DNA from: Tieghemiomyces parasiticus
Taxonomy: Eukaryota; Kickxellomycota; Dimargaritomycetes; Dimargaritales; Dimargaritaceae
DNA length: 10,141 nt
NCBI GenBank assembly: GCA_027575765.1
Contig: JANBPT010001353.1
Location: forward strand, 1 to 10,141
Direction: 5' to 3'
Of the stretch, positions 8,001 through 10,141 are shown one piece after another (within the stretch, counting starts at the first letter, position 1; the number at the start of each line of letters is the position of its first letter). The notes under the pieces are model-generated. The model was given only the letters and a program-made list of their open reading frames with translations. It ran no database searches and was not told the DNA's origin. The position numbers and the translations under genes were made by a program.

Positions 8001-10141
8001 GCGTTTCCCCTTCAGTAAGGACTGCGCGGCCTCGAGTGGGTATCGATACCTTCGAAAGCCGAGTGGCGCTGGCAATGCTGGCTCCTGTGGAGGCCGCGGC
8101 CGGTGTCGTTTTCGCAGTGGAGTTGCCGGCCGATTCCACCGCAGTCTCTGCGACCGGCGCTGCAGGTTCAGCCGCTACCGAGGCGGGCAGTTCGGGGCGT
8201 AGGTGACCAAGGGAATTTGACAGGTCAATGAGGATCGTGCGAAGGACCTCCAGCTGTTCTTCCTTCTCAGCAACCTGACTTGTCGTAAACGAGTCGTTAG
8301 ATTGGCCGCTAACCGAGCGCATATCATCCGCGCGGCCGGGGACCACAACGACTGGTGGAATCTTGGCTGTGCCGTCGGTAGGACGCCATACGGGTGAGCG
8401 AAGCATGGCGTCCTGGGAGCCTGTAGAGTGCGGCGGAATGGCTGACGAGGTGGACCGACGGGAAGCAAGATCGCTGACCGTGGGCCGGGTGACGCGTTCA
8501 ATCTGCTCGGCAGTGGTGGTCCGTTTCATGCGGGAACTGGTAGTACTACTACATAAGGGCCCGGCAGATGGATCGGAAGCGCTGGTGACAGCCGGCTCAG
8601 TTGCAATGGTGGCTACTGGAGAGCGGGATGAACCGGTGAGGGACCGGATACGCTCAATGGAGCGGGTAAGGGTGGAAGCACGGGGGCTGCCTATGGCGGA
8701 CGCCTTCGATTTGGACAATTTGACACTGGTTCCCGATTGATGGGACTCAGTACGAGCCAATATTGGGACAGGTGGCGATTGAGCTGTTGGGAAACCCTGT
8801 GTAGAGACAGAGATAACCGCGGGAGGGGTTTCAGCCGTGGGCGCATCACCCGGCGGGTCAACCGCTACTGCGGGCATCGATACGTTAGGAGTAGCGTGCA
8901 GCTCGGCCTGCTGTACCGCCTTTTCCTGCCGTGAGCTGCCGGTTGTGAGGACCGCGGTCTGTGTGGGTGTAACCGTAGCTGCTGCTCCCCGATCAAGATT
9001 GAGGCTGGAAATAGAGAGACGCATGGCTTTTTGGGCCGCGACCGACGCTGTGGTCGACTGTCTTTGAGACGTCGTCCTTGATTCCCGCAAACGCGCCTCG
9101 CCCACGTCGCCCACGCTAGGCGAGGATGACTTGGGTGAGGATATGGCGGACGGTGTTTTGGATGAAGACCGAACTAATGATACTACGGAAGCACAAAGTG
9201 ATGAAGCCTTGGATTGGATGGATTTCACCGCAGTTTCAAGTACAGCGCCCTCCGTTGCCAACGGAGAACCCGAGGTCTCAGCTTGAATGACTGGCTCGAC
9301 AGGTGAGGCATGACTCAAAGGCACTTTGGTGACTAAGACGGCTGAAGCGGGCTGCTGCGAAATAACTTCAGCTGCGGGGGACACTAATGGAGACGTGTGC
9401 CTGCTTGTCTGATGTTGGGCGGGTGCACAGGCTGATACCAAATGGGATGTCTGAGCAGTCGTCACCTTGGAAGCCCTGCCCGCTAGCGGGTTACTAGTGG
9501 AAAGAGACAAGGAGGGCTGAAACGTGGCAATCTCGGTTTCCTGCATCGCTATCGGGGCTGGCGAAGATGTCTGCGAAGTGCGTCGACTTACTTCAACTAC
9601 CGGGGATTGGGAGTTGATGAGTGGTGACGGTCGGGCAGTGGCTACCTTGGAAGCGCCAACGGACACCTGGGCAGGCTGAGTAATAGGATCCGCAAAGCTC
9701 ACGCCAGCAGCGGGTGGGGAAATAATTTCCGCCTCACCGGTAGCGGTTTCGACAGAAGGTACACCCTCTATTGGCTGAAGCGCTAGCGAAGTTGGCCCAG
9801 AATCACGACGTGACGACTCTTTACGGGCGACTAGGGTGGGTGTAGGTCGGCTTGAGCCCCTACTAGAAGCCTTGGGGGATGGCTGCGCAGTTAATACGTG
9901 CGAAACGTGCTGGGTAGAGTGAACTGGCGAGGGCTGAGCAGTTGGGATTCGGGAACGAACGACCGATGGCTCGGTAACGGGCTCGATTACAGGTGAAACG
10001 ACTACCGAGGTCCGACGCGACGGGGTGGCGCTAGCCTGCCCAACCACAACTGGAGACGGCTGCGCCGTAACGACCCGAGACACGGCTGCTGGGTCTACCA
10101 GACTGGTGCTTGACCGAACGGCGCTGGTTTGTGCCGGAGGT
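5083..10141 (-). CDS. Large disordered Ser/Thr/Pro/Ala-rich protein with C-terminal UBA domain (5' end beyond window)
   Basis: One uninterrupted minus-strand frame of at least 1685 codons ends at TGA (5083-5085). It stays open to the window edge. GTG at 10081-10083 could be mistaken for a start, but 19 open codons in the same style precede it, so I read it as internal valine. Numbering here takes that codon as residue 1. In order: degenerate TAQPSP/SRRTS repeats (1-262); Ser/Thr-rich sequence; a charged helix (603-635); an Ala-rich helix (761-799); a duplicated SQxxS...GxY motif (825-842, 874-891); acidic Val/Glu stretches; a helical island (1021-1088); Ser8 (1152-1159); more Val/Glu repeats (1268-1333); an aromatic/Gly/Ser/His-rich tract with two R-I-x-I-P-V-Q motifs (1403-1414, 1577-1588) and a His cluster (1544-1557); PPPSPPP; and a UBA domain (1627-1666). 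No signal peptide or membrane segment is visible in this part. The UBA domain implies ubiquitin binding. I do not recognise an orthologue. UBA-ended autophagy receptors or endocytic scaffolds are possible relatives, but their N-terminal domains would lie outside the window. Confidence 0.85.
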   Translation of the reverse strand, partial: PPAQTSAVRSSTSLVDPAAVSRVVTAQPSPVVVGQASATPSRRTSVVVSPVIEPVTEPSVVRSRIPTAQPSPVHSTQHVSHVLTAQPSPKASSRGSSRPTPTLVARKESSRRDSGPTSLALQPIEGVPSVETATGEAEIISPPAAGVSFADPITQPAQVSVGASKVATARPSPLINSQSPVVEVSRRTSQTSSPAPIAMQETEIATFQPSLSLSTSNPLAGRASKVTTAQTSHLVSACAPAQHQTSRHTSPLVSPAAEVISQQPASAVLVTKVPLSHASPVEPVIQAETSGSPLATEGAVLETAVKSIQSKASSLCASVVSLVRSSSKTPSAISSPKSSSPSVGDVGEARLRESRTTSQRQSTTASVAAQKAMRLSISSLNLDRGAAATVTPTQTAVLTTGSSRQEKAVQQAELHATPNVSMPAVAVDPPGDAPTAETPPAVISVSTQGFPTAQSPPVPILARTESHQSGTSVKLSKSKASAIGSPRASTLTRSIERIRSLTGSSRSPVATIATEPAVTSASDPSAGPLCSSTTSSRMKRTTTAEQIERVTRPTVSDLASRRSTSSAIPPHSTGSQDAMLRSPVWRPTDGTAKIPPVVVVPGRADDMRSVSGQSNDSFTTSQVAEKEEQLEVLRTILIDLSNSLGHLRPELPASVAAEPAAPVAETAVESAGNSTAKTTPAAASTGASIASATRLSKVSIPTRGRAVLTEGETPVAPVPVAASSSGSLNRSRLTLPSVKVISPGGSIVATSREASSASSPSPRPSSAANLSAPVDPVPADEAISQAVATAEAALATVAAITSAIKEASAATASSMATGPNTETPRSRDTYARAVATTLPVSASVSQGDSSVSFTGKYTKASMFVEADPPAAESNPVTDSNDDLAHAAGVPLPMSQSGSFMSVQGTYVTRRSAEPSLVLLATQSSKASTPREQTPPVLPTILETVEVVKDEATDVAEEPAATPPQVQQAVLVESPKGVVETILEATEEEVVELEAEPKSAAPPAVTAPALTVTGTPAPSPTPGQPAPVVSLPTVLITPVATELYGDYLNDPLAAPLVVDEMVTQLHEVTDTLNQLIEEHPQIADEIGGVIRKVHEAVILSIDHVTRSSRAPSSAPTVAASSLGTPSRRQSHFPSAAPVVPAVAEAAPPNIVVTPAPPTAPAAEADASKSHCSSSSSSSSAKSRTTAAQRHKPKVAAHLLSSVRVEHGSFVDPHAQSGGPRQDDATPDPVPSAPASNPEPEIVMVAVVTEEVATTSAPQPPVPAESACTQSGTEPAIIGASIAESKSSVVEVASDMEVNEAAQATSFVVEVVASEADPVEPAAVRVVENVIEVDPPVVEVVTEAIVEEPAVVEPRTESSTVPPAMSRLASYSAFPTSPRGSVTGSMPSLTSDSSCSSPRPDGHFYAKTPSPVLERPLASHHASRISIPVQQFGSPPEEVHVKHTPDESSPPYLACHEFSHASDSMFGSGAAPPFSASHHFPPSFSDFAPINSPFSFHQSTGEHATGLGHGSFFATSAGARRSHGGGMGSMSFSEALPPRGTSHNRRGGYTYQRATTAAVDATGQHHLHTHIHQASWHHTGNARTSTGHPGGFPTSTGRIRIPVQFNGSPAGAARSSGSSSSASSPPPSPPPANRSAVDEAVQRELHENTKRLLAMGYTDYNYLQTILRQSGGDLEVAVQRLLHLNSQ
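5086..5205 (-). other. UBA domain at the C-terminus of the large protein
   Basis: The last 40 residues fit a three-helix ubiquitin-associated domain. Helix 1 (NTKRLLAM) runs into the MGY loop at residues 1634-1636, the position of the family's MGF/MGY ubiquitin-contact loop. Helix 2 is YLQTILRQ, followed by the typical S-G-G-D-L-E turn and helix 3 (VAVQRLLHL). Only three residues follow helix 3, so the domain forms the extreme C-terminus, as in ubiquilins, p62 and NBR1. This is the strongest functional clue in the protein. Confidence 0.85.
5320..5355 (-). other. IPV-type motif, copy 2 (RIRIPVQFNGSP)
   Basis: Residues 1577-1588 repeat the motif seen 174 residues earlier, sharing R-I-x-I-P-V-Q and G-S-P. 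The core I-P-V (5338-5346) with a preceding I-x resembles the I-x-I/V motifs that dock into the alpha-crystallin domain of small heat-shock proteins. It lies about 40 residues before the UBA domain. Binding is inferred from the motif alone. Confidence 0.4.
5413..5454 (-). other. Histidine cluster
   Basis: Residues 1544-1557 contain seven histidines in fourteen positions (HHLHTHIH, then WHH). The codons are a mix of CAC and CAT, so this is not a recent trinucleotide expansion. It could bind metal or act as a pH-sensitive patch in the aromatic, Gly/Ser-rich tract around it. Neither can be shown from sequence. Confidence 0.5.
5842..5877 (-). other. IPV-type motif, copy 1 (RISIPVQQFGSP)
   Basis: Residues 1403-1414. 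The I-S-I-P-V core (IPV at 5860-5868) reads much like the paired IPV motifs of animal BAG3 (Y-I-S-I-P-V) and the C-terminal I-x-I/V tails of small heat-shock proteins. It sits in a Ser-Pro-rich, probably disordered stretch and is followed by a P-P-E-E acidic turn. The second copy near 5320 shares R-I-x-I-P-V-Q and G-S-P, pointing to a conserved linear motif. Confidence 0.4.
6085..6282 (-). repeat. Val/Glu-rich degenerate protein repeat
   Basis: Residues 1268-1333 contain repeated V-V-E-V / V-V-E-N / V-V-E-P modules separated by acidic and proline residues (VVEVASD, VVEVVASEADPVEP, VVENVIEVDPP, VVEVVTEAIVEEP, VVEP). The pattern alternates hydrophobic and acidic residues, suggesting beta-prone acidic strands or a linear interaction tract. 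A similar but looser stretch occurs around 7140-7320. Confidence 0.5.
6607..6630 (-). repeat. Poly-serine run (8 Ser, mixed codons)
   Basis: Residues 1152-1159 are eight consecutive serines encoded by TCC, TCT, TCA and TCG codons in mixed order. The mixture argues against recent slippage and for maintenance at the protein level. A basic stretch containing QRHKPK follows within about 12 residues. Confidence 0.6.
6820..7023 (-). other. Predicted helical island of about 68 residues
   Basis: Residues 1021-1088 break the Ser/Pro-rich monotony. They begin TELYGDYL and contain heptad-like hydrophobic spacing through DEMVTQLHEVTDTLNQLIEE, then IADEIGGVIRKV and AVILSIDHV. There is essentially no proline after the first 15 residues except one at the helix break (EEHP). 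It looks like two or three helices forming a small folded domain or coiled coil. I do not recognise the family. It is short for a BAG domain. Confidence 0.5.
7411..7611 (-). repeat. Duplicated linear motif S-Q-x-x-S-x-x-S-x-x-G-x-Y
   Basis: Two 18-residue stretches align without gaps: residues 825-842 (7558-7611, VSQGDSSVSFTGKYTKAS) and 874-891 (7411-7464, MSQSGSFMSVQGTYVTRR). They are identical at S, Q, S, S, G and Y, with V/M pairs and an F/V pair at further positions. Copy starts are 49 residues apart. The spacing and pattern suggest two docking sites for one partner, but no known motif class is obvious. Confidence 0.45.
7687..7803 (-). other. Ala-rich amphipathic helix
   Basis: Residues 761-799 start DEAISQAVATAEAAL and continue through AAITSAIKEASAAT, a proline-free Ala-rich segment with hydrophobic residues at helical spacing. 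It is probably a single long helix inside the disordered region. No family assignment is possible. Confidence 0.4.
8179..8277 (-). other. Charged helix or short coiled coil
   Basis: Residues 603-635 read QVAEKEEQLEVLRTILIDLS and then NSLGHLRPEL. Leu/Ile/Val residues recur at three- and four-residue spacing, flanked by Glu/Lys, as in a short coiled coil of four to five heptads at most. It could mediate self-association. Confidence 0.45.
9298..10141 (-). repeat. Degenerate TAQPSP / SRRTS protein repeat array
   Basis: The visible N-terminal 262 residues contain a diverged repeat with core S-[RK]-V-x-T-A-Q-P-S-P-[LV]. Clear cores are TAQPSP at 10051-10068, 9925-9942 and 9874-9891, and TARPSP at 9622-9639. 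Weaker copies are TFQPSL (9508-9525), TAQTSH (9442-9459) and SHASPV near 9298. Several cores are followed after 12-20 residues by S-R-R-T-S or S-R-H-T-S, then S-P and E-x-x-x. An isolated FPTAQSPP further on may be another relic. The DNA copies are not identical, so the array is old. It may continue past the window edge. Confidence 0.6.

Noticed and set aside
6401..8206. Several 75-175-codon plus-strand frames opposite the large protein (e.g. 6401-6925, 7679-8206)
   Set aside because: Mirror frames of a GC-rich Ala/Ser/Val-coding gene. Their composition simply reflects the complement, and none has a domain.
10081..10083. GTG as start codon of the large minus-strand protein
   Set aside because: Nuclear fungal genes start at ATG almost always, and nineteen more open codons of the same Ser/Thr/Ala/Pro style precede it up to the window edge, so the gene is truncated by the window.
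5083..10141. NBR1/p62 or Ede1 orthology for the large protein
   Set aside because: Only the C-terminal UBA domain is shared. No FW domain is visible in the window, and PB1, ZZ or EH domains, if any, would be outside it, so orthology cannot be claimed.

Overview
The window looks like nuclear DNA of a fungus. It holds a full-length, intronless cytosolic leucyl-tRNA synthetase gene whose sequence reads closely along the yeast Cdc60 type. It has two long intron-free reading frames, GC-rich third codon positions, fungal-style pyrimidine-rich leader sequence and AATAAA-type poly(A) signals. Intron poverty with Ala/Ser/Thr/Pro-rich proteins would fit an early-diverging lineage such as Zoopagomycota (Kickxellomycotina or Dimargaritales), but that placement is inference.

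Layout. Bases 1-53 may carry the last codons of an upstream plus-strand gene (weak call). Bases 54-970 hold no gene I can support. Bases 971-1349 form the promoter and leader of the synthetase: a perfect Gcn4/CPC1-type TGAGTCA, a palindromic CCAAT box, poly(dT) tracts, a TATA-like element and a CT-rich run up to the ATG. The synthetase is at 1350-4685 (plus strand, 1111 codons). A 397-bp tail-to-tail intergenic stretch follows (4686-5082), with AATAAA on the plus strand and AATAAA on the minus strand only about 40 bp apart. The rest (5083-10141, minus strand) is one uninterrupted reading frame of at least 1685 codons. Its N-terminus lies beyond the window: the GTG codon at 10081-10083 that could be taken as a start is most likely an internal valine, because 19 further open codons precede it up to the window edge.

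The minus-strand protein is the unusual object. It is mostly predicted disordered, Ser/Thr/Pro/Ala-rich sequence ending in a C-terminal UBA (ubiquitin-binding) domain. It has a degenerate repeat array (T-A-Q-P-S-P core, often followed by S-R-R-T-S) at its visible N-terminal end, a few short helical islands, an internally duplicated S-Q-x-x-S...G-x-Y motif, Val/Glu-rich acidic repeats, a His cluster, and two copies of an R-I-x-I-P-V-Q...G-S-P motif. That motif resembles the I-x-I/V ('IPV') motifs by which BAG3 and small heat-shock proteins contact the alpha-crystallin domain. This combination suggests, as a hypothesis only, an undescribed ubiquitin-binding scaffold that might recruit small heat-shock proteins.

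The two genes are convergent and have no evident functional link. They share only the intergenic 3' region, where their mRNA ends probably meet or overlap.
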